In this document: in pieces, positions 1-16,490 of the stretch
How positions within the stretch are numbered: the stretch's first letter is position 1
How the letters are laid out: every line of letters starts with the position of its first letter
Assembly (NCBI RefSeq): GCF_900101265.1
Contig: NZ_FMZS01000004.1
Coordinates: 495,859-559,858 of the forward strand
Direction: 5' to 3'
Length of the DNA: 64,000 nt
Source of the DNA: Massilia sp. PDC64
Lineage (GTDB): Bacteria > Pseudomonadota > Gammaproteobacteria > Burkholderiales > Burkholderiaceae_D
Made by a program: the position numbers and the translations under genes
Notes under the pieces: generated by a model
What the model was told of the DNA's origin: nothing
The model's database searches: none
Seen by the model: only the letters and a program-made list of their open reading frames with translations

Positions 1-64
1 CGCCGAGGGTTACAAGATCTGGCAGCGCGAGATGCAGCCGACGCTTGACCGCTTGATGCGCTGA
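1..64 (+). CDS. 3' end of an unidentified gene (partial)
   Basis: Only the last 20 codons are present, read from base 2 to a TGA at 62-64. The visible tail ends in QREMQPTLDRLMR and is charged, with no membrane segment. The codon use matches the surrounding genes. The tail is too short to name a family. About 120 bp separate it from the next start, so it need not share a transcript with the methanethiol-oxidase-type gene. Confidence 0.55.
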   Translation, partial: AEGYKIWQREMQPTLDRLMR

Positions 65-183
65 GCCCGCCACTCGTCTGATCCCGCACAACAAGGGCAG
101 TCGCTGCCCTTGACGACGTCCAGTGCAGCGCTCAGCCTTCAATGGCCCGGCCATCCCGGCCGGGCGCATTGCGAGGAGGCACC

Positions 184-1587
184 ATGCTGCAGACCCTGCG
201 TCCCGATCCCACCTTTCACCCATCGGCGCGGCTGGCGATGGAAGCGCCACCCGAGTTGCTCGGCTACACGGCGCTGCTGTCGCCGGACCGTTCGCAGCCC
301 GACGCCCTGGCCGTCGTCGACCTCGATCCGCAATCGCCCACGTACGGCTCGGTGATCAATCGCCTCGTCATGCCCTGCACCGGCGACGAATTCCACCACT
401 TCGGCTGGAACGCCTGCAGTTCGGCGCTGTCCCCGATGTCGGGCCATGCCTTCCTCCAGCGCCGCTACCTCGTGATTCCCGGCATCCGTTCGTCGCGCAT
501 CTACATCGTGGACACCCAGCCCGACCCGCGCGCCCCGACACTGGTCAAGACCATCGAGCCGGAAGAAGTCATACGCAAGACGGGCTACTCGCGGCCCCAC
601 ACCGTACATTGCGGCCCCGAGGGCATCTACGTGAGCACCCTGGGTGCAGGCCCCGACGGCACGCAGGGGCCGCCCGGCGTCTTCATCATGGACTGCGAAA
701 CCTTCGAGATCCTCGGACGGTGGGAAATCGACCGGGGACCGCAACAACTGCACTACGATTTCTGGTGGAACCTGCCGCGCGACTACATGGTGTCGAGCGA
801 ATGGGGCTTGCCGCCGCAATTCGAGAACGGCATCGTTGCCGAGGACCTGCTGGCCAACAAATACGGTCATGCCGTGCATTTCTGGAACCTGCGCGAACGC
901 AGGCATGTCCAGACCATCGACCTGGGCGCCCACCACCAGATGGCGCTCGAGATCCGCCCGGCCCACGATCCCACGCGCGAATACGGCTTCCTGGGCGTGG
1001 TCGTCGACACGACCAACCTGGAAGGGTCCATCTGGACGTGGTACCGCGAGAACGGCACCTTCCAGATCAGGAAGACGGCCACGATCCCGCCCGAGCCGGC
1101 CGACCCGGCCCTGCTGCCACCGCTCCTGAAGAGCTTCGGCGCGGTGCCGCCGCTGGTCACCGATATCGACCTGTCGCTCGACGACCGCTTCCTGTACGTC
1201 GCGTGCTGGGGCACGGGCGAGCTGCGCCAGTATGACGTCACGGATCCCATGAAGCCGACCCTGGCCGGCAGCGTGCGCATCGGCGGCATCGCCCGGCATA
1301 CGGCGCACCCGAACGGTCGGCCCTACGCCGGCGGCCCGCAGATGACGGAAATCAGCCGCGACGGCAAGCGCGTCTATTTCACCAATTCCCTGTACAGCAG
1401 CTGGGACACGCAGTTCTATCCGGAGGGCGTACCCGGCGTCCAGCTGATGTGCCAGGTCGGCGCCGACGGCGGCATCGAGCTGGACCCGTCGTTCCACGTC
1501 GACTTCGGTCCGCATTACGCCGCGCACCAGATCCGCCTGCAGGGCGGCGATTGTTCGACGGATTCGTTCTGCTATCCATCCGCTTGA
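184..1587 (+). CDS. Selenium-binding protein / methanethiol oxidase family (SBP56)
   Basis: This 467-residue protein is a full-length SBP56 (SELENBP1) family beta-propeller. Characterised bacterial members are copper-dependent methanethiol oxidases that yield formaldehyde, sulfide and peroxide; that activity is inferred here from family. The family motif GWNACSS lies at residues 74-80, with Cys78 matching the conserved Cys of the human protein (GWNTCSS). A second conserved block, PHTVHCGPEGIYVSTLG, follows near residue 140. ATG at 184 is chosen because GAGGAGG lies just upstream; the frame is open further upstream but without a site. No export signal is visible, so it probably acts in the cytoplasm, unlike the periplasmic MtoX of Hyphomicrobium. 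The next gene starts 7 bp after its stop. Confidence 0.9.
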   Translation: MLQTLRPDPTFHPSARLAMEAPPELLGYTALLSPDRSQPDALAVVDLDPQSPTYGSVINRLVMPCTGDEFHHFGWNACSSALSPMSGHAFLQRRYLVIPGIRSSRIYIVDTQPDPRAPTLVKTIEPEEVIRKTGYSRPHTVHCGPEGIYVSTLGAGPDGTQGPPGVFIMDCETFEILGRWEIDRGPQQLHYDFWWNLPRDYMVSSEWGLPPQFENGIVAEDLLANKYGHAVHFWNLRERRHVQTIDLGAHHQMALEIRPAHDPTREYGFLGVVVDTTNLEGSIWTWYRENGTFQIRKTATIPPEPADPALLPPLLKSFGAVPPLVTDIDLSLDDRFLYVACWGTGELRQYDVTDPMKPTLAGSVRIGGIARHTAHPNGRPYAGGPQMTEISRDGKRVYFTNSLYSSWDTQFYPEGVPGVQLMCQVGADGGIELDPSFHVDFGPHYAAHQIRLQGGDCSTDSFCYPSA

Positions 1588-1594
1588 GCACGGT

Positions 1595-2248
1595 TTGAGC
1601 ACAAGCGCGCTCTGGCTGACGGTCGCCGCACTGGGCCTCTATCACGGCATCAATCCCGCGATGGGCTGGCCGCTGGCGGTGGCCAATGGCATGGCGGAAC
1701 GGCGCGCCCGTGCCGTCTTCGCCACCTTGCTGCCGTTGGGCGGCGGACATTTCGTGGCGATCGCCGTCGCGCTCGCGCCGTTCGCCTGGCTCGGCTGGTA
1801 TCTGGAATGGAGCCGCGCCGTCCGCATCGGCGCGGGCGCGGCGGTGCTGCTCTTCGGCGCCTTCAGGCTGGTCCATCGGCGCCATCCGCGCCTCCTTGCA
1901 CGCATTCCGCCGACCCGGCTCGTGTGGTGGTCGTTCCTGATGGCCACCGCCCACGGCGCCGGATTGATGCTGGTGCCGTTCATGCTCGGCCTGTGCGCGG
2001 GGCCGGCGCCGCGCGGAACCGGCCACGGCGCCGTGATGGCCTTTCTCGCGCGAGCGAACCTGGACACGGCGCTGCTGATCGCGACGGTACACACCCTCGC
2101 GAGCCTGCTCGCCGGCATCGGCATGGCCTGGCTGGTTTATCGTTACCTCGGCCTGCAGTTCCTGCGGCGCGCGTGGTTCAACGTGGATGCGATATGGGGC
2201 GCGAGCCTCGTCCTGGCCGGCGCCAGCGGGATCGTGCTGGCGATATGA
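1595..2248 (+). CDS. Multi-pass inner-membrane protein with conserved-looking histidines
   Basis: The 217-residue product has about six hydrophobic segments and no recognisable soluble domain. His residues sit in or beside the membrane spans: YHGINPAMGW (His17), GGGHF (His52), ATAHGAG (His120), GHG (His144) and ATVHT (His166). This pattern recalls metal permeases of the NicO/HupE type, but I cannot place it in a named family. The start is TTG at 1595, 7 bp after the upstream stop, so it is almost certainly co-transcribed with the methanethiol-oxidase-type gene. A role in supplying or exporting a metal or sulfur compound is inferred from position only. Confidence 0.75.
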   Translation: MSTSALWLTVAALGLYHGINPAMGWPLAVANGMAERRARAVFATLLPLGGGHFVAIAVALAPFAWLGWYLEWSRAVRIGAGAAVLLFGAFRLVHRRHPRLLARIPPTRLVWWSFLMATAHGAGLMLVPFMLGLCAGPAPRGTGHGAVMAFLARANLDTALLIATVHTLASLLAGIGMAWLVYRYLGLQFLRRAWFNVDAIWGASLVLAGASGIVLAI

Positions 2249-2303
2249 CAAGAACGGCAATGGATACTGTACATTACGTACATTTCTATTGACCGGGATA
2301 AAC

Positions 2304-2663
2304 ATGCTGTTCATCGCCACCGTTCTGACCGCCATCGTCATCGCCATCCACGTCTACATCGTGTTGATCGAGACCGTCCTGTTCCGCAGCCGCGGCAGGA
2401 AGGTCTTCGGGATCAAGGAAGACAGGGCGGAGGCGCTGGCGCCGCTGATGTCGAACCAGGGGTGCTACAACGGCTTTCTCGTGGCGAGTCTCGCGGTGGG
2501 CCTGGTGCATCCCGACGCAGTCGTTGGACGCGCGTTCGTCGTATTCGGACTCGTATGCGTCGCGGTCGCCGGTGTGTGGGGCGCGGCGACGGTGTCGCGG
2601 CGCATCCTGTTCGTGCAGACCGTGCCGGCGGCGCTTGCGCTCCTCGCCTGGCTGGCAGCCTGA
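2304..2663 (+). CDS. DUF1304 family small membrane protein
   Basis: A 119-residue protein with four predicted membrane helices and the DUF1304 pattern: an N-terminal helix ending in HVYIVLIETVLF, a loop with FGI, then NQGCYNGFLVASLAVG near residues 50-65. The function of the family is unknown. ATG 2304 follows a GGGATAA stretch. The frame stays open upstream to 2187, but that part overlaps the preceding gene and does not resemble the family. It lies 55 bp after the His-containing membrane protein and 27 bp before an acetyltransferase, and may belong to the same transcript. Confidence 0.85.
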   Translation: MLFIATVLTAIVIAIHVYIVLIETVLFRSRGRKVFGIKEDRAEALAPLMSNQGCYNGFLVASLAVGLVHPDAVVGRAFVVFGLVCVAVAGVWGAATVSRRILFVQTVPAALALLAWLAA

Positions 2664-2690
2664 CGACCCGCACCACCATCGAGGACATTC

Positions 2691-3134
2691 ATGAATTGGA
2701 CCAAAGACAACTACCTGGTGTCCACCGACGACACCCTGCTCCAGCTCGACGTCATTCACCAGAACCTGACCCGGACCACCTGGGCGGCGGGCATCGACGA
2801 GGCGACGGTGCGCAACGCCGTGGCGCACAGCCTGAATTTCGGCTTGTACGACGGCGACCGCCAGATCGGCTACGCCCGCTTCATCACGGATTACACCACG
2901 TTCGCGTACATGGCGGACGTGTTCGTCGTCGACGCGTATCGCGGCAAGGGACTGGGACGGTGGCTCGTCGAGTGCATGCTGGCGTATCCCGGCATCGAAC
3001 GCTACCGGCGCCTGCTGCTGGCGACCACGAGCGCACCGTGGCTGTACGAGAAACTGGGATTCACGGCGCCCGATAATCCGAAGCTCTTCTGGCACATCAA
3101 CCGGCCCGACATCTACAAACGGCCACGAGAATGA
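2691..3134 (+). CDS. GNAT-family N-acetyltransferase
   Basis: This 147-residue protein has the compact GNAT fold. The acetyl-CoA pyrophosphate-binding motif is visible as VDAYRGKGLGRWLVE near residues 81-95, after the beta strand YMADVFVV. A C-terminal YEKLGFT block near residue 123 is also typical. The overall pattern resembles small stand-alone acetyltransferases found beside metabolic genes; the substrate cannot be read from sequence. GAGGACATTC lies before the ATG at 2691. The gene ends at a strong bidirectional terminator shared with purL. Confidence 0.9.
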   Translation: MNWTKDNYLVSTDDTLLQLDVIHQNLTRTTWAAGIDEATVRNAVAHSLNFGLYDGDRQIGYARFITDYTTFAYMADVFVVDAYRGKGLGRWLVECMLAYPGIERYRRLLLATTSAPWLYEKLGFTAPDNPKLFWHINRPDIYKRPRE

Positions 3135-3163
3135 AAAAAGCGCTGCCGAGGCAGCGCTTTTTA
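3134..3163. terminator. Bidirectional intrinsic terminator between the acetyltransferase gene and purL
   Basis: A perfect hairpin with arms AGCGCTGCC and GGCAGCGCT closes on a GA loop. It is preceded by an A run and followed by a T run, so it works for both converging genes. Confidence 0.9.
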
Positions 3164-3179
3164 CATGAACGGACGGGGA

Positions 3180-7220
<4,041 letters not shown>

Positions 7221-7270
7221 GGCTGGAAAGTCGGTTGATGCAGCGTGGCTGCGGGTGAAAGAAGCCCGGT

Positions 7271-7300
7271 ATTATACAGCGTTGCCCCCTTTCCCGTCTG
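7271..7300 (-). promoter_or_regulatory. Candidate purL promoter
   Basis: Read on the minus strand, a perfect TATAAT lies at 7276-7271, about 50 bp before the purL ATG. An 18-bp spacer separates it from CAGACG at 7300-7295, a weak -35. I see no clear PurR-type palindrome. Confidence 0.5.
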
Positions 7301-7390
7301 GCATGAGGCCCGCACGGGAGGCAAAAAGTTGCCGACCTTGCAGCTTACCGGTATCGTAGTGCGGAAAAACGGCCCACGTTACCGACACGC

Positions 7391-9070
7391 ATGCCAGAAA
7401 ACAGCTCATCCAGCCCAGCCGGCAATCCGCAGAACGTACAGCTCAGCAGCCAACTGAGTGTGCTGATCGTCGACCCGAATCCGGCACTCCGGGCGAACCT
7501 GCAGAACATGCTCAACCAGTCGGGCGTGACGCGCATCGAGTCGGCCGTGAACGCGAGCACCGCCATCAAGGCGCTGGGCCGCAAGTCCTTCGACATCATC
7601 CTGTGCGAGTACGACCTGGGCAGCGGCACCGCCAGCAACGAAGGCCAGGACGGCCAGCAGCTGCTGGAAGACCTGCGCCACCACCGCCTGATCCCGCCCT
7701 GGTCCATCTTCATCATGCTGACGGCGGAAGGCGCGTACGGCAAGGTCGTCAGCGCGGCCGAGCTGACGCCGACGGACTACATCCTGAAGCCGTTCACGGC
7801 GCAGGTGCTGCACCAGCGCATCCAGAAGGCCGTGGCCCGCCGCGCCGCCCTGCTCCCCGTGTACCAGCTGATCGCGCAGGCGCGGCCCCGCGAAGCCATC
7901 GCCGCGGCCATCGAGTCGGCCGGCACCCGCCCGCACTACGCGCTCGACTTCGCGCGGCTGCGCGCGGAACTGCACGTGTCGCTGAAGGAGCACGAACTGG
8001 CCGAAACGGTCTACCGCGACGTGCTCGCGACAAAGCCCGTGGGCTGGGCGCGGCTCGGACTCGCGCGCGCCGTCGCCGCACAGGGCCGCACGGATGAAGC
8101 GATCCCGCTGCTGGAACACATCGTGGCCGAGAACCCGCGCCTCATGGCGGCCTACGACCTGCTCGCGCGCTGCCAGCAGGAGCGCGGCGACGCGCAGCTC
8201 GCCAAGAAGACGCTGGAAGACGCCGTCGCCATCTCGCCGTACGTCGTGCGGCGCCTGCGCCGGCTGGGCGAGGTGGCGCTGGAGGCCGGCGACGCGGACG
8301 GCGCGGAAAAATCGTTCCGCCAGGTCGTGACGCGTTCCCGTTATTCCGAATTCCGCAACCCCGAGGACCACGTGAACCTCGTCCGGGCCCTCGTCGGCAA
8401 GGGCGATCCGGCCGGCGCGTCGAACGTGATCCGCGACCTCGAACGCTCGCTGCGCGGCACGCCCGCGGCCGAGGCGTGCAAGGCGATCTCCGTGGCGCTG
8501 CTGCACGACGCGGCCGGCAACGGCGCGGCCGCCGTCAAGGAACTCAAGCTGGCGGTGGATGCCGTGCGCGCCGGCGGCGTGCTGTCGCCCAATATGCGCG
8601 TGGGCCTGGCGCAGTCCTGCATCGCGCACCGCATGGATGACGAGGCGTCGGAAGTGATGCTCGGCGCGCTGAACGGCGGCGACGACGCCCTGTCCGCGCA
8701 GCAGGCCCTGAACGTGTTCGTGCGCGCGGGCCGGCCCGACCTGGCGGACGGCATGGGCAAGCAGTTGCGCGCCCAGGCCCAGATCCTGCTGGGCGTGGCG
8801 GACGAGAAGCGCAACATGGGCGACGTGCGCGGCGCCGTGCAAACCCTGCTGGAAGCGCTGCACATGGCGCCGAACAACCTGCAGGTGATGATCGCCGTCG
8901 TCGGCGGCGTCCTCCGCCAGATCATGGAGATGGGCTGGGATCACCCGCTGGCCGCACTGGCGGAAGAGCAGCTGGAGCACATCCGCACACTCGATCCCGC
9001 GCATCCGCGCCTGGCGGCCCTGGATGCGGAGATGGAAGCGGCCAAGCGCAAGTACGGTATCTCGACCTGA
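7391..9070 (+). CDS. Response-regulator-like receiver domain fused to TPR repeats
   Basis: A 559-residue protein with an N-terminal receiver domain (about residues 22-145) followed by TPR-like helices from about 160 to the end. No DNA-binding or enzymatic output domain is visible, so output is probably by protein contact. The receiver keeps the conserved Thr111 (MLTAE) and Lys133 (ILKPF). The position of the phosphoacceptor Asp is Glu73 in DIILCEYDLG, and the acidic pair near the N-terminus is reduced to one Asp (VLIVDPN). Relatives I recall carry CDY here, so this copy may be phosphorylation-independent. No histidine kinase is adjacent. Its stop lies 3 bp from the convergent GH59 gene. Confidence 0.85.
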   Translation: MPENSSSSPAGNPQNVQLSSQLSVLIVDPNPALRANLQNMLNQSGVTRIESAVNASTAIKALGRKSFDIILCEYDLGSGTASNEGQDGQQLLEDLRHHRLIPPWSIFIMLTAEGAYGKVVSAAELTPTDYILKPFTAQVLHQRIQKAVARRAALLPVYQLIAQARPREAIAAAIESAGTRPHYALDFARLRAELHVSLKEHELAETVYRDVLATKPVGWARLGLARAVAAQGRTDEAIPLLEHIVAENPRLMAAYDLLARCQQERGDAQLAKKTLEDAVAISPYVVRRLRRLGEVALEAGDADGAEKSFRQVVTRSRYSEFRNPEDHVNLVRALVGKGDPAGASNVIRDLERSLRGTPAAEACKAISVALLHDAAGNGAAAVKELKLAVDAVRAGGVLSPNMRVGLAQSCIAHRMDDEASEVMLGALNGGDDALSAQQALNVFVRAGRPDLADGMGKQLRAQAQILLGVADEKRNMGDVRGAVQTLLEALHMAPNNLQVMIAVVGGVLRQIMEMGWDHPLAALAEEQLEHIRTLDPAHPRLAALDAEMEAAKRKYGIST

Positions 9071-9073
9071 TCT

Positions 9074-11191
9074 TCAGCGCGCGCGGACGTACATCGGCGC
9101 GTGCCCCGGCAACGGCTTCGTCGGCGGCGGCAGCGCACCATTCACGCGGTTCACGACGACGTCGCGGTAGTACGGCATGCTCAGGCCCGATCGCGCCGGT
9201 CCCGCCAGGAGGCCCGCCATGCCCTTGCCGTACGACGCGTCGGTGGCTTCCACCACCGGCTTGCCGTCGACATAGCCGCGGATGCGCGTGCCGCTGAACT
9301 GCAGTTTCAACGTGTGCCAGCGATCGGCGGCCGGCTTCGCGAGCCGTGCCCGCGCCAGCACCTTTTCGCCACCCTCGGCCGCATCGTTAGCCGCCTTGAT
9401 CAGCGCCTGCTGCTCGGCGTCGCCGACGAGCGCCTTCTTGTCCACCTTGCCCCGCACGACGACCAGGCGCACCTCGCCCGCGCCGTCCAGTTCCAGGACA
9501 TAGCCTTTCGGGATCGCGCCGTAGCCGCTGCCCACGTCGTTGATGCGTCCCATGACGGCCGCGGTTTCGCCCCCGCGCATCCGCACGTCCGCGCTCACCT
9601 CGTAATCCGTCCAGCCATCGTCGCCCAGGATCGTGTACGGTTTCCAGTCCGGCGCCCACGAATGGGGTTTCACCGGCACGCTCTGGCGCAGGCAGGTGCG
9701 GCGTTCGCCGGGACACGGCGCCAGCTCGAACGCGCCCTCGATGTCGGCGAAGTAGCGCGGCAGGTAGCCCCAGGCGCGCGGATCGCGGTAATGCGCGAAC
9801 GTCTCGCGGAACGGGAACGGAAAGGCCTGTTGCGCCGGCACGTTGTCGAATGCGCCCTTCTGCTGGCCGCGCGTCGTCGTCAGCGAATAGATGGCGTCCG
9901 GATCGACCGTCAGCGCCACCGCGCCGCCCTCGGGATGCAGGTCCGCGACGTGGACGAACTGCGCCTTCGCATCGCTGCGCCATACGGCCACGTCGTCCGT
10001 CGACAGGCCCGCGCCGACCGCCACGCGTACTGTTTGCGGGGCTTGAGCTTTACGCGTCTCGATGATCACGCTGTAGTCCTGGCCGGGCGACTTCAGCGCG
10101 ACAAAGCTGCCGCCCGCCTTCAACGTGCCGCTGCCCTGCGGGATGTACGTCCACCCGGCCGCCGTGAACTGGCCGTAGTGCGCATAGGCCCACAGCTGCG
10201 GATTGATCTCGTAGTGGCGGCTCCACGGCCAGTTCGCCCGGATCGCTGCCTCCTTCACGCCCGAATACGGTTCCAGCGTGTACAGGCCCGCGATGCCGTA
10301 CCAGTTGACGATCTTCGTCACGCCGCTGTCGATCCAGTTCCGGTTGAACGCCTGGACGATGCCCAGCGCGCCGTCGAAGCCGGCCACGTAGACGTGCTGC
10401 TCGGTATTCCAGATCGGCTTGCCCATGCCGGCCGCCGCGTCGCGCACCCACGTCGGCACGACGTATTCGGGCGCGTTGATGTGGGCGCCTATGATGTCGA
10501 TCGCGTCGCGCAGGCCCGTATCCTTGGGCATGTCCTTCACGAAATCGAATTTGTCGTCCGGCCAGTTGTCGAAGCCGTGCAGCTTCACCTTTTTAAAACC
10601 GCCGGCATCGAGACTGGCGCGCAGCGTCTTCGCGAAATCGTAGCTCACGCCACGTTCGTTGCGGGCGCCGATCGCGTCGAGCTCCAGCCCGTACACGTCG
10701 CGCAGGCCTTTCAGCCAGCTGACGTAATAGTCCGCGCCGTCGGGCGAAAAGAAGTCGTGCTTGCCGCCGTCGTCGATCCAGCCCGGCGCGCTCCAGGCGG
10801 CGGCATCCAGCGTCAGCGCGGGATTCCTCCGCTTCGCCTCGCGCAGCACCCACCAGGTATAGCCGCGGCCATAGTCCACGTCCGTGCGCGTGTGACGGTG
10901 GCTGGGCATGGAGCCCTGCGTGGAATTGCCGTCGCCCGGGATCTCGACGATCAGCGCGCTGACCGATGCGCCGAACTTCGGCTTGTACATCAGGTCGAGG
11001 ATCTGGCTGCGCTGGGGCTCCGGATAATCCTTCAGCAGCACGGACGTCGCGCCGCCGCCATCCACCACGCCGATGCCGTCGAAGCGCGTGCCCGGCGCGC
11101 GGCCGTCCAGCGTGATGGTCTGGTCGTCGGCGTACGCCGGCAGCGCTGCGGTCAGCGCCAGGGCAAGCAGCAGGGTTCGTCGCGTGGTCAT
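9074..11191 (-). CDS. Secreted GH59 galactocerebrosidase-like glycosidase
   Basis: The 705-residue product resembles human galactosylceramidase (GALC, glycoside hydrolase family 59), which removes galactose from galactolipids. A Sec signal peptide (TLLLALALTAALPAYA) is followed by a TIM barrel: the acid/base Glu179 is in GARNERG and the nucleophile Glu264 in IWNTEQH, matching human Glu182 and Glu258. A beta-sandwich follows, then a C-terminal lectin-like domain (LQFSGTRIRGYVDGKPV). The start is one of three in-frame ATGs at 11203, 11197 and 11191; I prefer 11191, which has GGAG six bases upstream and gives a clean signal peptide. Substrate in this organism is unknown. No transporter or sugar operon adjoins it. 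Confidence 0.88.
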   Translation of the reverse strand: MTTRRTLLLALALTAALPAYADDQTITLDGRAPGTRFDGIGVVDGGGATSVLLKDYPEPQRSQILDLMYKPKFGASVSALIVEIPGDGNSTQGSMPSHRHTRTDVDYGRGYTWWVLREAKRRNPALTLDAAAWSAPGWIDDGGKHDFFSPDGADYYVSWLKGLRDVYGLELDAIGARNERGVSYDFAKTLRASLDAGGFKKVKLHGFDNWPDDKFDFVKDMPKDTGLRDAIDIIGAHINAPEYVVPTWVRDAAAGMGKPIWNTEQHVYVAGFDGALGIVQAFNRNWIDSGVTKIVNWYGIAGLYTLEPYSGVKEAAIRANWPWSRHYEINPQLWAYAHYGQFTAAGWTYIPQGSGTLKAGGSFVALKSPGQDYSVIIETRKAQAPQTVRVAVGAGLSTDDVAVWRSDAKAQFVHVADLHPEGGAVALTVDPDAIYSLTTTRGQQKGAFDNVPAQQAFPFPFRETFAHYRDPRAWGYLPRYFADIEGAFELAPCPGERRTCLRQSVPVKPHSWAPDWKPYTILGDDGWTDYEVSADVRMRGGETAAVMGRINDVGSGYGAIPKGYVLELDGAGEVRLVVVRGKVDKKALVGDAEQQALIKAANDAAEGGEKVLARARLAKPAADRWHTLKLQFSGTRIRGYVDGKPVVEATDASYGKGMAGLLAGPARSGLSMPYYRDVVVNRVNGALPPPTKPLPGHAPMYVRAR

Positions 11192-11204
11192 CGGCATCTC
11201 CATC

Positions 11205-11222
11205 TCTCGTGATCGCGAGAGT
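11205..11222. promoter_or_regulatory. 18-bp near-perfect palindrome upstream of the GH59 gene
   Basis: CTCTCGTGATCGCGAGAG is symmetric in 8 of 9 base pairs and sits 13 bp before the preferred start of the glycosidase. It could be an operator or a hairpin in the leader. No regulator gene adjoins it. Confidence 0.4.
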
Positions 11223-11257
11223 ATGGACCGACGCTTATGCGTTGAACAATCCGGAAT

Positions 11258-14887
<3,630 letters not shown>

Positions 14888-14988
14888 CGTCATACCTCGT
14901 AAAGTGAACGAGCCGCTATTGTAGTCGCGCGCGTCGCCGATTTTGGCGACAATGCAGTTTTCGCAATCTTTTCGTGCCTGGAACCACC

Positions 14989-16485
14989 ATGGACAATCCG
15001 CTCTACAGCGTCGCCCAGATCCGCGCCATCGAACAGGCCGCGCAGTCGCAACTCCCGCCGGGCACGTTGATGCGGCGCGCCGGCGAAGCCGCGTCCACCT
15101 ATGCGCTGGAGGTACTGGGCGGCCTGCCCACGGGCCGCATCCTCGTGCTGGCCGGCCCCGGCAACAACGGCGGCGACGCGCTGGAAGTGGCCGCGAACCT
15201 GGCCAACCTGGGCGCCAACGTGGACGTGATCCACCTCGCCGGCCCAGCGCCGTCACCCGAAACGCAGCATGCCCTCGCGCGCGCCCAGGCCAGCCGGGCG
15301 CGCTTCCTGACCGACGTCGCGGACTCGCACGGCTGCTGCCTCGTCGTGGACGGCCTGTTCGGCATCGGCCTCGCGCGCCCGCTCGCGGGCCTGGCGCGCA
15401 CGCTCGTCGAACGCACGCACGGCATGACGTGTCCCGTGCTCGCGCTGGACGTGCCGAGCGGCCTCGATGCGGACACGGGCGCCGTCATCGGCCCGGACGG
15501 CGTGGCCGTGCGCGCCACGCACACGATCACCTTCCTCGGCGACAAACCGGGCCTGCACACGGCCGATGGCTGCGACCACGCGGGCCGCGTGCACGTCAAC
15601 CGGCTCGGCGCGGACGGCCTGCACGCGGAACCCGCGCACGCGCGCCTGAACGTGCCCGCCCTGTTCGCAGGCTGCCTCACCCCGCGCCGCAACAATTCGC
15701 ACAAGGGCACGTTTGGCGACGTCGCCGTGCTGGGCGGCGCGCGCGGCATGGCGGGCGCCGGCATCCTCGCGGCCCGCGCCGCGCTGTATGCGGGCGCGGG
15801 CCGCGTGTTCGTCGCCGCCGTCGATCCGGGGCCCGGTTTCGATCCGCTGCAGCCGGAAATCATGTTCCGCGACGCGGCCGGCTTCGCCTTCGACGGCCGC
15901 ACCGTCGTCGCCGGTCCCGGCATGGGCGATTCCGCCGGCGCCACGCACCTGCTGTCGAAAGTTATCGACGGCACGGGGCCGCTCGTGGTCGACGCGGACG
16001 CGCTGAACCTGTGCGCGGCCAGCCCGGACCTCGCCGCACGCCTGGCCGCGCACGACGGCGACGTGGTGATCACGCCGCATCCGCTGGAAGCCGCGCGGCT
16101 GCTGGGCGTCACGGCCGCCATCGTGCAGGCCGACCGGCTGGAGAATGCGCGCGAACTGGCGCAGCGGCTGGATGCCGTCGTCGTGCTGAAAGGCGCCGGC
16201 AGCGTCATCGCGCGGCCGGACGGCGAAGTGGCGGTCAATGCGACGGGCAATCCGGGCCTCGCCACGGGCGGCACGGGCGACGTGCTGGCGGGCCTCGTCG
16301 GCACGCTGCTGGGCCAGGGCTGGCCCGCGTGGGAAGCGGCGCTGGCCGCGACCTGGCTGCACGGCGCGGCGGCCGACCGCCTGGTGGCGAACGGCGTCGG
16401 CCCGATCGGCCTCACGGCGGGCGAACTGCCGCGCGCAATCCGCGCCGAACTGAATGCGCTCGTCGCGGACGCGGCGCTGGCGTGA
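14989..16485 (+). CDS. nnr: Bifunctional NAD(P)H-hydrate epimerase / ADP-dependent dehydratase
   Basis: This about 498-residue enzyme repairs hydrated NADH and NADPH. The N-terminal YjeF epimerase domain (1 to about 215) shows [13 protein letters not shown] and the [14 protein letters not shown] block. The C-terminal ribokinase-like dehydratase domain (about 225-495) shows [23 protein letters not shown], and the ADP-site motif [15 protein letters not shown]. Length equals E. coli YjeF (515). ATG 14989 begins at the family start ([15 protein letters not shown]); a GTG 15 bases upstream in frame is possible. It is divergent from the oxoprolinase-type gene and ends 5 bp from the convergent ABC ATPase gene. 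Confidence 0.95.
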   Translation: MDNPLYSVAQIRAIEQAAQSQLPPGTLMRRAGEAASTYALEVLGGLPTGRILVLAGPGNNGGDALEVAANLANLGANVDVIHLAGPAPSPETQHALARAQASRARFLTDVADSHGCCLVVDGLFGIGLARPLAGLARTLVERTHGMTCPVLALDVPSGLDADTGAVIGPDGVAVRATHTITFLGDKPGLHTADGCDHAGRVHVNRLGADGLHAEPAHARLNVPALFAGCLTPRRNNSHKGTFGDVAVLGGARGMAGAGILAARAALYAGAGRVFVAAVDPGPGFDPLQPEIMFRDAAGFAFDGRTVVAGPGMGDSAGATHLLSKVIDGTGPLVVDADALNLCAASPDLAARLAAHDGDVVITPHPLEAARLLGVTAAIVQADRLENARELAQRLDAVVVLKGAGSVIARPDGEVAVNATGNPGLATGGTGDVLAGLVGTLLGQGWPAWEAALAATWLHGAAADRLVANGVGPIGLTAGELPRAIRAELNALVADAALA

Positions 16486-16490
16486 AGACC

